From: Candidatus Aminicenantota bacterium
GTDB taxonomy: Bacteria; Acidobacteriota; Aminicenantia; Aminicenantales; Aminicenantaceae
Assembly (NCBI GenBank): GCA_021162615.1
Contig: JAGGYH010000130.1
Coordinates: 1 to 60,338, forward strand
Direction: 5' to 3'
Length of the DNA: 60,338 nt
A model generated the notes under the pieces. It worked only from the letters and a program-made list of their open reading frames with translations. It did not search any database and was not told where the DNA came from. Position 1 is the first letter of the stretch. Each line of letters begins with the position of its first letter. Both the position numbers and the translations under genes were made by a program. Of the stretch, positions 8,407 through 17,475 are shown one piece after another.

Positions 8407-11241
8407 ATGAAAAAAACAATCTATCTGAGTCTTATCCCTGTCCTCATACTTCTGGCCTTGGGCTGTCTCAATATCTATAAAAAAATCGTATGGGAAGAGC
8501 CTACAGATGGAGTGACATGGGAGGAAACTCCCCAAGGGCTTAAAGCGCTCAAAGTGGAAGAAGGCAGTCCAGCTTATCTGGTAGGGATTGATAAGGGGGA
8601 TATCCTCTATTCCATAAACGATGTCCCCATAAGAAGCAGCATTGATCTCTCCAAGCAGCTCTGGAAAGCGGGAAATCTCAATCAAAAGGTCCGTTATGAA
8701 GTCATTCACAAGGGAGATCAGATATTCCCTTCGTTGTTTCTCACAACACAAAGAACAGGCCTGATATACTTTTACCTTGCGCTGATTGGGCTCACCACTT
8801 TTGTCATAGGATTCATTATTCTTTTGAACGCCGGCGGAAGATTCTCTCTCCCCTATATATTCTTTTTCCTCATATCACTCACCGCTTACTGCATCTATGT
8901 TTTTTCGCCCACAGGCCATCTCGATACTCTGGATTATATATTCTACTGGATTGATAAAATCGCCTTTGTAATTTTCCCCCCCCTTCTACTGCACTTCTTC
9001 CTTATCTTCCCTAAAAGAAAAAAGTTTTCCAAAAAGATCCTCTCTTCAGGGGCCGTGCTCTATCTTCCGGGAGCTGCCCTTCTTCTGACCAGGATTTTCA
9101 TTCACCTTCCTAACTTTTTTAATTTTACAGAATCCTTTATAAGCCGGTATTATAAAACTTTAGAAAAACTCGGCCTTTCTCATTTCACTGTTTTAACCCT
9201 TATAGCTTTTGGGATCATCATACATGACTTATATAGGTTCACTGATTTCATCATAAAAAAACAGCTCAAATGGATCGCCTACGGCCTTGGTTTATGCATC
9301 ATTCCTTTTTCGATTTTATACTCCATCCCGTACATACTCGGAGCTGTCCCATCAAAAATCGCAGAAATGACTGTCATACTGCAGGCTCTGATTCCCCTGA
9401 CGTTCGCCTATTCTATCTCAAGATACAGGCTCATGGACCTGGAAGTCATCCTAAAAAAAGCCATAACTCTGGTCTCTTCCTATGTAGTGATTGCCATCCT
9501 TTATTTTATTGTGAGCTCTCAGACAAAAATATTACCGGAGAACAGACTAAATGCTCTTATTCTGGGTGCTCTGGCCATTATCCTTGGCGCCACTTTGTTC
9601 ACTCCCTTAAAAAAACTGATCCAGTCTCTTCTGGACAGGGTCTTTTACAAAAGAAGTTATAAATACAGAAAAATCCTTCTTTCAATAAGTCAAGAATTAA
9701 GCAGGGAGAAAGACCTTCAAAAACTATCAAAATCACTCCTGGACTTGATCTCAAATGCTTTATCCCTTATCTCGACCGCACTTTTGCTTCCGGCAAAAAG
9801 CAAAAAGAATCTTTTCTACATTCAAAATTTTAAGGGAAATCCCCCCTCGCCCCAAAATCACATAAACATAGACAGCCGCCTTTTAAATAAAATAAAAAAA
9901 GAGGATTTTGTCTCGCTTTATTCGATCACAGAGGAACAAAAAACACTATCAAAAGACAACAGCCTCTCAGCACTCGGATTTTTCCATCTTCTTCCTCTCA
10001 AAGTGGAAGAAAAACTCATCGGATGTCTGGCCATGGGAAAGAAAAAAGACAACACATTTCTGAATTCAGATGACTGGGAGCTTCTACGGACCATTTCTTC
10101 TCCTATGGCCTTGGCCTTGGAAAACGCCACCTTATATGATCAAGCCAGGGACAGAGCTCTTGAACTCGAGCGGCTTAAGGATTACAGCGAAAATATTATT
10201 GAGAGCCTGACTGTAGGAGTGGCGGTCATGGATCAAAAAGGAAAAATAATAGGCTGGAATCGCGTCTTGGAAGATACATTTTCTCAAAAAAAAGAAGAGG
10301 TAGAGGGGAAGAAACTGAGTCAGGTCTTGGGAGAAAAAAATTATTTGGCACTCTTTCCATCAGACACCCAGAAGGAATTCCGCCTTCTCAGCGAGATCAC
10401 CCTTGACCTTCCTCAAGGAAAAAAGAAAATTTTCGACATCGCAAAAACCCCGCTTCTTGACAATAAAATGAATCCCTACGGCACAATCATAGTCTTTGAT
10501 GACACCACAGAAAAAATTTCCCTTCAACAGCAACTTTTAACCTCAGAAAAACTGGCTTCCGTAGGGCTCCTTTCTGCAGGAGTGGCGCACGAGATAAACA
10601 CTCCCTTGACGGGCATATCAAGTTACATTCAAATACTCCAGAAAAAACTCAGCAACTCTCCCCATTCTCAAATCCTAAAAAAAATCGAAACCCAGACTGA
10701 CAGAGTAGGGAAAATCGTAAAAAATCTGCTTAATCTGGCACGAAATCCCTCGAAATCCAGCCTTCAACAAATCAACCTTAAGGAAAGCCTGCGCTCCATC
10801 ATTTCTCTTATCGACTATAAATTAAAAAACATGAATATCAATCTCAAGTTAGATCTTAAAGATGTCAAACCGGTTTGGGCCCAGGAAGACAGGATCCAGC
10901 AGGTCTTCATCAACATTATTCTCAATGCGCTTGATGCCATGCCTGACGGAGGAACACTCGGAATAAGCCTCTACCAGCAAGAGGATTATAATGCTGTTGA
11001 GATCAAGGACACAGGTGTTGGTATTAAGGGCCAACACTTAGCTAACATCTTTGATCCTTTTTTCACAACAAAAGGATTTGGCAAGGGAACAGGCCTCGGG
11101 CTCTCTATCAGCTATGCTATAATAAAGGAACATGAAGGACATATCGACGTAAAAAGCATTGTGGGAAAAGGAACCGTTTTTACTATTTTCATCCCCATCA
11201 AACAGAAAAAAAAGCAGGAAGATAAATCTTTATCGGTATAA
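8407..11241 (+). CDS. Membrane sensor histidine kinase with N-terminal PDZ domain
   Basis: A 944-residue sensor kinase. TM1 (about 5-23) is followed by a PDZ domain (about 40-112, VEEGSPAYLVGIDKGDILYS core), then a bundle of about seven membrane helices (117-400). Next come a GAF-like region (about 430-585), a PAS domain (595-700), HisKA with phospho-acceptor His728 in AHEINTP, and an HATPase domain with N box (NIILNALDAMP), DTGVGI and GKGTGLGLS. If the N-terminus is cytoplasmic, the PDZ domain faces the periplasm, where it could bind peptide termini. The response regulator starts 3 bp after the stop. Its location divergent from the secretion operon suggests, but does not prove, that it monitors envelope or export status. 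Confidence 0.9.
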   Translation: MKKTIYLSLIPVLILLALGCLNIYKKIVWEEPTDGVTWEETPQGLKALKVEEGSPAYLVGIDKGDILYSINDVPIRSSIDLSKQLWKAGNLNQKVRYEVIHKGDQIFPSLFLTTQRTGLIYFYLALIGLTTFVIGFIILLNAGGRFSLPYIFFFLISLTAYCIYVFSPTGHLDTLDYIFYWIDKIAFVIFPPLLLHFFLIFPKRKKFSKKILSSGAVLYLPGAALLLTRIFIHLPNFFNFTESFISRYYKTLEKLGLSHFTVLTLIAFGIIIHDLYRFTDFIIKKQLKWIAYGLGLCIIPFSILYSIPYILGAVPSKIAEMTVILQALIPLTFAYSISRYRLMDLEVILKKAITLVSSYVVIAILYFIVSSQTKILPENRLNALILGALAIILGATLFTPLKKLIQSLLDRVFYKRSYKYRKILLSISQELSREKDLQKLSKSLLDLISNALSLISTALLLPAKSKKNLFYIQNFKGNPPSPQNHINIDSRLLNKIKKEDFVSLYSITEEQKTLSKDNSLSALGFFHLLPLKVEEKLIGCLAMGKKKDNTFLNSDDWELLRTISSPMALALENATLYDQARDRALELERLKDYSENIIESLTVGVAVMDQKGKIIGWNRVLEDTFSQKKEEVEGKKLSQVLGEKNYLALFPSDTQKEFRLLSEITLDLPQGKKKIFDIAKTPLLDNKMNPYGTIIVFDDTTEKISLQQQLLTSEKLASVGLLSAGVAHEINTPLTGISSYIQILQKKLSNSPHSQILKKIETQTDRVGKIVKNLLNLARNPSKSSLQQINLKESLRSIISLIDYKLKNMNINLKLDLKDVKPVWAQEDRIQQVFINIILNALDAMPDGGTLGISLYQQEDYNAVEIKDTGVGIKGQHLANIFDPFFTTKGFGKGTGLGLSISYAIIKEHEGHIDVKSIVGKGTVFTIFIPIKQKKKQEDKSLSV

Positions 11242-11244
11242 AAA

Positions 11245-12639
11245 ATGCCAGAAAAAGAAACCATTCACATCATCGACGATGAAAAAATAATCCATGAAGT
11301 ACTGGAAGACCTGCTCGTCTCCGAAGGATATCAATGCGAACTCTCTTCCAACGGCCAGGAAGCATTAAGAAAACATAAAACCGAGTCTTTTGACTTGGTT
11401 CTTCTGGACCTTCTCATGCCCGGGATGAATGGAATAGAAGTGCTACAGGAAATCAAAAAAATCGACCCTCACGCCGTAGTGATCATCATCACAGCATATG
11501 CTTCAGTTGAATCAGCGATCACAGCTATGAAAAAAGGGGCTTTTGATTATATCCAAAAACCCTTCCAGCATGATGAACTTCTTATCACTTTGAGAAGAGC
11601 TATCAAACATAAAAAACTTCAAGAAGAAAACATCCAGTTAAAAGACCAGCTTAAAAGGAAATTTAGTTTCGATCAAATAATAGGCAAGAGTAAAAACATG
11701 CAGGATGTTTTTGCGGTCATAAAAGCCGCAGCCCCGACCCGGAGCACCATCCTTATTCAAGGAGAAAGCGGAACAGGAAAAGAGCTGGTTGCAAAAGCTA
11801 TCCATCATAACAGCCAACGCGTTAATTTTCCTTTTATCACGGTGAACAGCGGCTCTCTGCCCCCAGAACTCCTGGAAAGCCACCTGTTCGGACATGTAAA
11901 AGGCGCATTCACAGGAGCTGTCAGCCAAAAAAAGGGATTGTTTGAAGCTGCAGACAAAGGGAGTATTTTCTTTGATGAAATTTCTTCCCTTAACCTGGAA
12001 ACTCAGGCAAAACTCCTCAGAGTGCTGCAGGAGAAAGAATTCATGAGACTGGGAGGCACCAAAACCATTAAAGTGGACACAAGAGTCATCGCTGCAACAA
12101 ATACGGATCTTGAAGAACTCATCAATAAAAATCATTTCAGAGAAGACCTTTTCTACCGTCTCAATGTCATAAAAATAGAGATCCCGCCTCTCAGGGAAAG
12201 GAAAGAAGATATCCCTCTTCTGGTCAGACACTTTCTCGAACTCTACTCCAAAGAAAACCACAAAGAAAATCTTAAAGTAACTGAAGATTTGATGGAACTT
12301 CTCGAAAATTACTCCTGGCCCGGAAATGTGAGGGAGCTCGAAAATCTCATAGAGAGGACCGTTGTGTTGACCCGTTCAAAGATAATCGGAAGAGAACAAA
12401 TCCCATCCTTCCTCCTCAAGTCAAAAATCACCGGAAAAACCGACCTTCTCGTCTCAGACCACAATCTCAAGCTTAAGGAAAGAACCCGTATCTTTCAGAA
12501 AAATGCCGTAATCGATGCATTGAAAAAATCCAATGGAATTCAAAAGAAAGCAGCAGACCTTCTGGGTGTCAAACCCACGACCTTAAATGAAATGATAAAG
12601 CGCCTGAATATAGAAACAAATAGCAGTCAGAAAGAATAA
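11245..12639 (+). CDS. NtrC-family sigma-54-dependent response regulator
   Basis: A 464-residue transcription activator. The receiver domain (about 5-118) has phospho-acceptor Asp55 in LVLLDLLMPGMNG and a conserved Lys in IQKPF. The AAA+ domain (about 143-380) has Walker A GESGTGKE, the sigma-54-contacting GAFTGA loop and the conserved YSWPGNVREL. The C-terminal Fis-type helix-turn-helix (about 425-460) ends IQKKAADLLGVKPTTLNEMIKRL. It is co-transcribed with the upstream kinase and converges on the M1-like peptidase gene 12 bp downstream. Target promoters should be sigma-54 type (-24 GG, -12 GC); none could be assigned with certainty. Confidence 0.95.
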   Translation: MPEKETIHIIDDEKIIHEVLEDLLVSEGYQCELSSNGQEALRKHKTESFDLVLLDLLMPGMNGIEVLQEIKKIDPHAVVIIITAYASVESAITAMKKGAFDYIQKPFQHDELLITLRRAIKHKKLQEENIQLKDQLKRKFSFDQIIGKSKNMQDVFAVIKAAAPTRSTILIQGESGTGKELVAKAIHHNSQRVNFPFITVNSGSLPPELLESHLFGHVKGAFTGAVSQKKGLFEAADKGSIFFDEISSLNLETQAKLLRVLQEKEFMRLGGTKTIKVDTRVIAATNTDLEELINKNHFREDLFYRLNVIKIEIPPLRERKEDIPLLVRHFLELYSKENHKENLKVTEDLMELLENYSWPGNVRELENLIERTVVLTRSKIIGREQIPSFLLKSKITGKTDLLVSDHNLKLKERTRIFQKNAVIDALKKSNGIQKKAADLLGVKPTTLNEMIKRLNIETNSSQKE

Positions 12640-12651
12640 GGGAACATCCTT

Positions 12652-15279
12652 TTATGACTTCCGGATATGGAACCAACCTGGAACAGCGTCATCAGGATTG
12701 ATCCTAATTTTTTTCGGCTTGTGTTTCGTTTGAAATTCAAAACTGACTACCTTTTTATTCACTAGTATCTTTTTTCTCACTCTGTTTCCACTTTCTTTCC
12801 ACTCCAGCCATAATGGAAACATAAAAAACCGGTTATCCTGGATTACGTTTAATCTTAAGATGAAACAAGAACTGTTTTTTTCTATAGAATACAGCACTTT
12901 TGCATCAGGCAGATGATAAGATTCAAACCAACCTATGAAAAAATCATCCAAATCATTTTCAGCAAGCTCATTGAATATATTGATAAATGATCTCGTGTTT
13001 GCTGCGCTGTATTTATTACGGAGAAAAAATCTCTGCATCCCTAAATAAAACATTTCATCCCCGAGCATATCCTTTAACATATTCAAAACCAGTGCTGTTT
13101 TATTATAAATAATAGACTGGTACGCTTCAAAATCAAGGTGGCTTATTCGGGAACCCATCATAATAGAACCCCACTCGCTCTTTTTTTTTGTCCATGTGGA
13201 ATACTTCTTTAATATATCACCGAAATCATCATCTCCGTACTTTTCCCTCAAAAAAAGAGAAGCTGAAAATTGAGCCAATCCTTCACTTATCCATTGGTCA
13301 TGATAGGATTCCCATGATACTCCCTGTCCCCACCACTGATGAGCTATTTCATGAGCAAGAAAATATTCGTCCCATCTGGAAAGATCAACCGGGCTTCTTG
13401 TCATCCGTCGGGAACTCACACCGCTCATCCGCGGCAAATCATTAATGACAACTAACGCCGGAGGGCTTTGCCCCCCCTTATTCACTCCCACATTTCTGAC
13501 AATGCTCAATTTATCAAAAGGATAGGGGCCGAATCGGCTCTGATAAAAATCGATCACTTCCTCCGCTGTCTTAAAAATACGCCCGGTATAAGCCTGGGTT
13601 CTGGGACCTCTGTAGTAATCAATAGGGATGGACTCACTGTGTTCCCCTTCTTTCTTCAGCTTCCCGGTAATAAATGAAAGGTATTTAATATAGTTTTTGA
13701 CCTCAAAAATAAAGACTGAATGATCGTTTTCATCCATTCCTTCTGTGCCATCCGTTCTCTTCATATTGAAGTCATTAACCAGCCTGCCGTTAGAAACAGC
13801 GGAATAACCATAAGGGAGCACTAATTTAAGCCGGGCTGTGAAATAGTCTTCTTCAGAAGGAGCTGGATACCAGTATGAAGTACGGCTGTAAAGATAAAAT
13901 TTGTCTTCTGTCTCAACAAATTCTATTTTTGACTCCCTTTGCAGGGCTTCTGAGGTGTCAGAAGCTCCCTCTAAAGGAGGCAGTTTTCCTCTGTAATATA
14001 TGTCGATTTCGCCCAGCTCTCCACTTGCTAACTGATCCAGGAGATAGACATAGATCGTCTTCCTGAAATCATCCTGGGAAAAAAATAACCTGTTTTGCTC
14101 TTTATCATTAATGCGTAAAATCTTTAATGCCGGATTTAATATCAGCTTGATGCTGCTTAACCTCCTGACCTTTGATTCGAATGTGATCCTCGCCATACCC
14201 GAAAAATGATTATCTCTCGGATTGTAATTTACATCCAATTGATAATCCTTCACATCACACTGCTGCCCGAATGAGACAAACAATCTCTTCCCCTCCCCTT
14301 CTATGGGAGGCGAATACAGGCAGATAATCTTTTCTTTTTTCCATTGATAGAGATTTATTTCTTCAAAGGCAAAGGGGGAAAAAATATAAGTCAATTCTCC
14401 CATTTTATTAACTCTGAATTCAAAAGCCGCCTCTTCTCCCTGAGGTAGAATGGAAAAAAAATCGTGGGTCAGAGAGCTTCTCACAGTAAAAGACCTAGGG
14501 TAATTTTTCCTAAAAATATCACTGGCGAGATCTATTTCAGGCCTTTCAATCGGCTTCGGTTCTTCCGCGCCCCTGACTATTTTTATGTTTTCTTTAAAAA
14601 AGCTTGGGCTGAATCTCAGATAAATGGAATCAATGCTGCTTCTTAGAGACCTGTCGTTATTTAATAATTCCAAATTATGCTGTTCTCTAGGTAAAGACGG
14701 AGTGAATTCTAAGTGCCCTTTTCCGATAAGAATCAAGCCTGTTTCAATTCCCGGGATATTGTCATAAAAGACAATGGGATCTCTAAAAGTAATGGAGATG
14801 TCCTTATGTTTGACCTCGACTCTTTTTACTCTTTCACTTCTCCCTGAAGGGATCTCCAGCTTGTAAAGAGTCTGTGTCTGCCCTATGCTGTCTTTATTCA
14901 GAATTCTCCAGTACCCGTCCACTCTGATTATATCAAGCTGCCAGGTATCCAAAATAAGGGAATAGGAATTCTGAAATAACAGTGTTAAATAAACTCTCGG
15001 CTGAAATGAATCCTGTTTGTTTATAGAAATACTCTCCACTAATACAGAACTCATGGAGAACTCAATAAAATAATTTTCTAATTGGGCAGCTTCCATATTT
15101 TCCAGGTCTGATGAAAAAGCTTCTTTATAGGTATTGAAGTCTTTTTTTTCAATGGATTTTTTAAACGCTTCAATAAATTCTTCAATCTTATATGAATTTA
15201 TATCAGCATTGGAGAGCGCATAAGACGGAAAGATTCTAAGGCATAAAACAACAGCGAAAATCAAGCGTAATCTCTTCAT
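12652..15279 (-). CDS. Exported M1-family-like zinc metallopeptidase lacking the canonical GxMEN motif
   Basis: An 875-residue protein with an N-terminal signal peptide (about 1-22), so periplasmic or secreted. A long N-terminal region (25-350) of unrecognised fold, possibly beginning with an NTF2-like domain, precedes an M1-type beta-domain (about 355-540) and the catalytic domain. Zinc site HEIAH starts at His643, with the third ligand Glu exactly 18 residues after the second His (ISEGLAQF). The expected substrate-binding GxMEN segment is replaced by GGQSPPALV, so the Glu that binds the free amino terminus is missing. It may be an endopeptidase or have other specificity. A consensus -10 box 7 bp before the ATG suggests leaderless translation. 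Confidence 0.88.
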   Translation of the reverse strand: MKRLRLIFAVVLCLRIFPSYALSNADINSYKIEEFIEAFKKSIEKKDFNTYKEAFSSDLENMEAAQLENYFIEFSMSSVLVESISINKQDSFQPRVYLTLLFQNSYSLILDTWQLDIIRVDGYWRILNKDSIGQTQTLYKLEIPSGRSERVKRVEVKHKDISITFRDPIVFYDNIPGIETGLILIGKGHLEFTPSLPREQHNLELLNNDRSLRSSIDSIYLRFSPSFFKENIKIVRGAEEPKPIERPEIDLASDIFRKNYPRSFTVRSSLTHDFFSILPQGEEAAFEFRVNKMGELTYIFSPFAFEEINLYQWKKEKIICLYSPPIEGEGKRLFVSFGQQCDVKDYQLDVNYNPRDNHFSGMARITFESKVRRLSSIKLILNPALKILRINDKEQNRLFFSQDDFRKTIYVYLLDQLASGELGEIDIYYRGKLPPLEGASDTSEALQRESKIEFVETEDKFYLYSRTSYWYPAPSEEDYFTARLKLVLPYGYSAVSNGRLVNDFNMKRTDGTEGMDENDHSVFIFEVKNYIKYLSFITGKLKKEGEHSESIPIDYYRGPRTQAYTGRIFKTAEEVIDFYQSRFGPYPFDKLSIVRNVGVNKGGQSPPALVVINDLPRMSGVSSRRMTRSPVDLSRWDEYFLAHEIAHQWWGQGVSWESYHDQWISEGLAQFSASLFLREKYGDDDFGDILKKYSTWTKKKSEWGSIMMGSRISHLDFEAYQSIIYNKTALVLNMLKDMLGDEMFYLGMQRFFLRNKYSAANTRSFINIFNELAENDLDDFFIGWFESYHLPDAKVLYSIEKNSSCFILRLNVIQDNRFFMFPLWLEWKESGNRVRKKILVNKKVVSFEFQTKHKPKKIRINPDDAVPGWFHIRKS

Positions 15280-15286
15280 CAGCTCA

Positions 15287-15314
15287 ATTATAACAAAATA
15301 AGGGGTTTTGTCTA
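15287..15314 (-). promoter_or_regulatory. Promoter of the M1-like peptidase gene
   Basis: On the minus strand, TAGACA (15309-15314), a 16-bp spacer and a perfect TATAAT (15287-15292). The predicted start at 15280 is one base before the ATG (leaderless). Confidence 0.65.
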
Positions 15315-15318
15315 TTTG

Positions 15319-15762
15319 CTAGACAATAACCCGCTTTTCTTCCTTTACAATATTCAATGCAATATGGGTTATTGACCTGTCAACACTGTTTTTTAAAAGC
15401 ATTGATTTTATAAAATCATTCAGGTCTTTCCTGTCTTTGAAATACCCTATAATCAATGAATCCCATTCCCCTGTGATATCATACACCCCAGCTATGCGGT
15501 CATCTTGGGCTATCTGCTTCTGGATATCAAGAAGATTTCCCTGTCTCAAACGAAGCGCGATAAGGGCTGTCAGGTTGATACCAAAATACTCCCGGTCTAT
15601 CACAGGAATATAACCCTTTATGACACCCGAATCTTCAAATTTCTTCATCCTGTTTATCACAGCGGTCACAGAGATTCCCAGCTGTTTGGCCATCTCCCTG
15701 TAACTCTTTCGCGCATCTTCATTCAAAACTCGAATGATTTTCCGATCTAAGTCATCTATCAT
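15319..15762 (-). CDS. Lrp/AsnC-family transcriptional regulator
   Basis: A 147-residue regulator of the feast/famine family. The N-terminal winged helix-turn-helix (about 1-60, DDLDRKIIRVLNEDARKSYREMAKQLGIS) is followed by the RAM ligand-binding/oligomerisation domain (about 65-147), which binds amino acids in characterised members. A strong AGGAGG ribosome-binding site precedes the ATG. It is transcribed divergently from glutamine synthetase across a very AT-rich 256-bp region, the kind of sequence Lrp proteins bend. Control of glnA and of its own promoter is a reasonable inference. Confidence 0.93.
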   Translation of the reverse strand: MIDDLDRKIIRVLNEDARKSYREMAKQLGISVTAVINRMKKFEDSGVIKGYIPVIDREYFGINLTALIALRLRQGNLLDIQKQIAQDDRIAGVYDITGEWDSLIIGYFKDRKDLNDFIKSMLLKNSVDRSITHIALNIVKEEKRVIV

Positions 15763-15797
15763 GGTTTTCCTCCTACATTTGTCATTTATAATTATAA

Positions 15798-15826
15798 TAA
15801 ATAAAACATTTATAGTTATTTTTCAA
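15798..15826 (-). promoter_or_regulatory. Probable promoter of the Lrp/AsnC gene
   Basis: On the minus strand, TTGAAA (15821-15826), 17-bp spacer, TATTTA (15798-15803). It lies back-to-back with the glnA promoter, in an A/T-rich tract suitable for Lrp-type binding. Confidence 0.45.
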
Positions 15827-15833
15827 TATTTAT

Positions 15834-15862
15834 TTGACATTAGTTCTCCTTTATTATATATA
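15834..15862 (+). promoter_or_regulatory. Sigma-70-type promoter of glnA
   Basis: TTGACA (15834-15839), 17-bp spacer, TATATA (15857-15862). Predicted start is near 15869, three bases before the target duplication of repeat copy B, so the repeat should be transcribed as part of the glnA leader. Confidence 0.65.
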
Positions 15863-15875
15863 AAAATATATTTAA

Positions 15876-15976
15876 CCTGGATTATCCACGAGTCGAGGTT
15901 GCAGCAGATGCTGTAAGGTCGGCTTGCCTGTAAGGTAAAAAAATGAACATCGCCATTTTTTTATGAATAGGTCAGG
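15876..15976 (+). repeat. Dispersed MITE-like inverted-repeat element, copy B (101 bp)
   Basis: A complete copy with left end CCTGGATTATCCACGAGTC, right end TGAATAGGTCAGG and flanking TTAA duplications (15872-15875 and 15977-15980). An internal perfect hairpin pairs TAAAAAAATG (15936-15945) with CATTTTTTTA (15954-15963) around an 8-nt loop. The two termini pair over about 13 positions allowing G-T pairs. No coding capacity. Confidence 0.85.
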
Positions 15977-16018
15977 TTAACATCAAATCTTCATAAATAT
16001 AAAAGGAGGAAACCGGCC

Positions 16019-17419
16019 GTGCTTAGAGACCAGAAACTTAAATATTTTGGGTATAAAGAACAGCAAGAAATCCTTGATACAGTCCTGAATCCTGATAACG
16101 GGATTGAATTTGTAAGAATCATATTTCCTGATATTCTAGGGAGGCATATGGATTTTGCGATCCCAAGCCAGGAACTCAAAACCTCCTTTAAGCAGGGCAA
16201 AGGATTTGACGGTTCTTCCATTGAAGGTTTTGTCAGAATCGAGGAAAGCGACCTTATCATTAAACCCGAAGCATCCACTTTCAGGATCCTTCCATGGGAA
16301 TACCGGGGATTTGCCGAAAACGTAAAATGGAAAGAGGCTGTAATGTTTGGAGATATTCTGACACCTGAAGGAGATCATTATGAAGGAGATTCAAGATATG
16401 TCCTTAAAAAGGCCCTAAAAAAAGCAGCGCAGGAATTTAAAATAGACGATATAAAACTGGGGCCTGAACTCGAATTTTTCATATTTCCCGGCAAGAAAAA
16501 TGCTCAGCCTCTGGATGAAGGAGGGTATTTTTTCGGAGGCCTGCATGGGGAGATTAGAAAGGAAATCCAAATTCTATTGAAAAAAATGGGCATAGAATCT
16601 GAATATGACCACCATGAAGTCGCAAATGGACAGCATGAAATCGACCTCAAATACCTGAGCGCTCTTGAGATGGCAGACGTGTGTATGACCTTTCGCTATA
16701 TGGTCAAAAAAGTAGCCCGAATGCATAATCTTTATGCGACCTTCATGCCCAAACCCCTAAACGGACAAAACGGCAGCGGGATGCATATTCATCAATCTCT
16801 TTGGAGAAAAGAAGAAAATATTTTCTTTGAGAAAAAGGACCCTTATCATCTCTCCGATACGGCAAAACACTACACTGCCGGGCTCATAAGAAACGCACCG
16901 GATATCTGTGCTGTCCTCTGTCAGTGGACTAACTCATACAAAAGGCTCATTGTGGGATATGAAGCTCCTGTATATATCGCATGGGGACAAAAAAACAGAT
17001 CTGCTTATATCAGAGTACCTGAATACCAGCCCGGAAAAAAAGAGGCCACACGTATTGAACTCCGATCTCCTGATCCGGCATGCAATCTCTATCTCTGTTT
17101 CGCTACCACTATCACGGCAGGACTGGATGGAATCCGGAAAAAATCCCTACTGCCAAAACCGGTCGAAGACAACATCTTTAATATGAGCCGGAGCAGTCAA
17201 AAAAAGCTTCATATCAATACCCTTCCTTCGAATCTTCACAACGCTCTCCGCAAAATGAAAAAAAGCAAACTTGTCAGGGAAGCTCTTGGAGAACACCTTT
17301 TTCAGAAATTCCTCCTCAATAAAAAATACGAGATTGAGCAGTACAACAAATCAGTGTCCAAAGAATTCGATAAACAGGTCTCCGAATATGAGATAGAAAA
17401 ATACCTCCCCGTCCTTTGA
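16019..17419 (+). CDS. glnA: Type I glutamine synthetase
   Basis: ATP-dependent ligation of ammonium to glutamate. The 466-residue protein shows the GS signatures FDGSSIEGFVRI, NGSGMHIHQSL, the ATP-binding region and NRSAYIRVP. The region where adenylylated GSI-beta enzymes carry the modified Tyr reads NIFNMSRSSQKKL, without that Tyr, so it looks like the GSI-alpha type, not controlled by adenylylation. The start is GTG at 16019, preceded by a perfect AAAGGAGG site; no better start exists. The Lrp/AsnC gene is divergent, and a 101-bp repeat lies in the predicted leader. Confidence 0.95.
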   Translation: MLRDQKLKYFGYKEQQEILDTVLNPDNGIEFVRIIFPDILGRHMDFAIPSQELKTSFKQGKGFDGSSIEGFVRIEESDLIIKPEASTFRILPWEYRGFAENVKWKEAVMFGDILTPEGDHYEGDSRYVLKKALKKAAQEFKIDDIKLGPELEFFIFPGKKNAQPLDEGGYFFGGLHGEIRKEIQILLKKMGIESEYDHHEVANGQHEIDLKYLSALEMADVCMTFRYMVKKVARMHNLYATFMPKPLNGQNGSGMHIHQSLWRKEENIFFEKKDPYHLSDTAKHYTAGLIRNAPDICAVLCQWTNSYKRLIVGYEAPVYIAWGQKNRSAYIRVPEYQPGKKEATRIELRSPDPACNLYLCFATTITAGLDGIRKKSLLPKPVEDNIFNMSRSSQKKLHINTLPSNLHNALRKMKKSKLVREALGEHLFQKFLLNKKYEIEQYNKSVSKEFDKQVSEYEIEKYLPVL

Positions 17420-17432
17420 ATATAACTTAGGC

Positions 17433-17461
17433 TTTACGGAAATCCCCAGTTATGCTATAAA
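17433..17461 (+). promoter_or_regulatory. Promoter of the site-2 protease/trpS/scp group
   Basis: TTTACG (17433-17438), 17-bp spacer and an extended -10, TGCTATAAA (TATAAA 17456-17461). Predicted start near 17468 leaves an 8-nt leader with no Shine-Dalgarno sequence. Confidence 0.55.
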
Positions 17462-17475
17462 TTGTCTTTAAACCA

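Noticed and set aside
8323-8751. 142-codon minus-strand frame
   Set aside because: Antisense to the start of the PDZ histidine kinase, which has convincing signal, TM and PDZ features.
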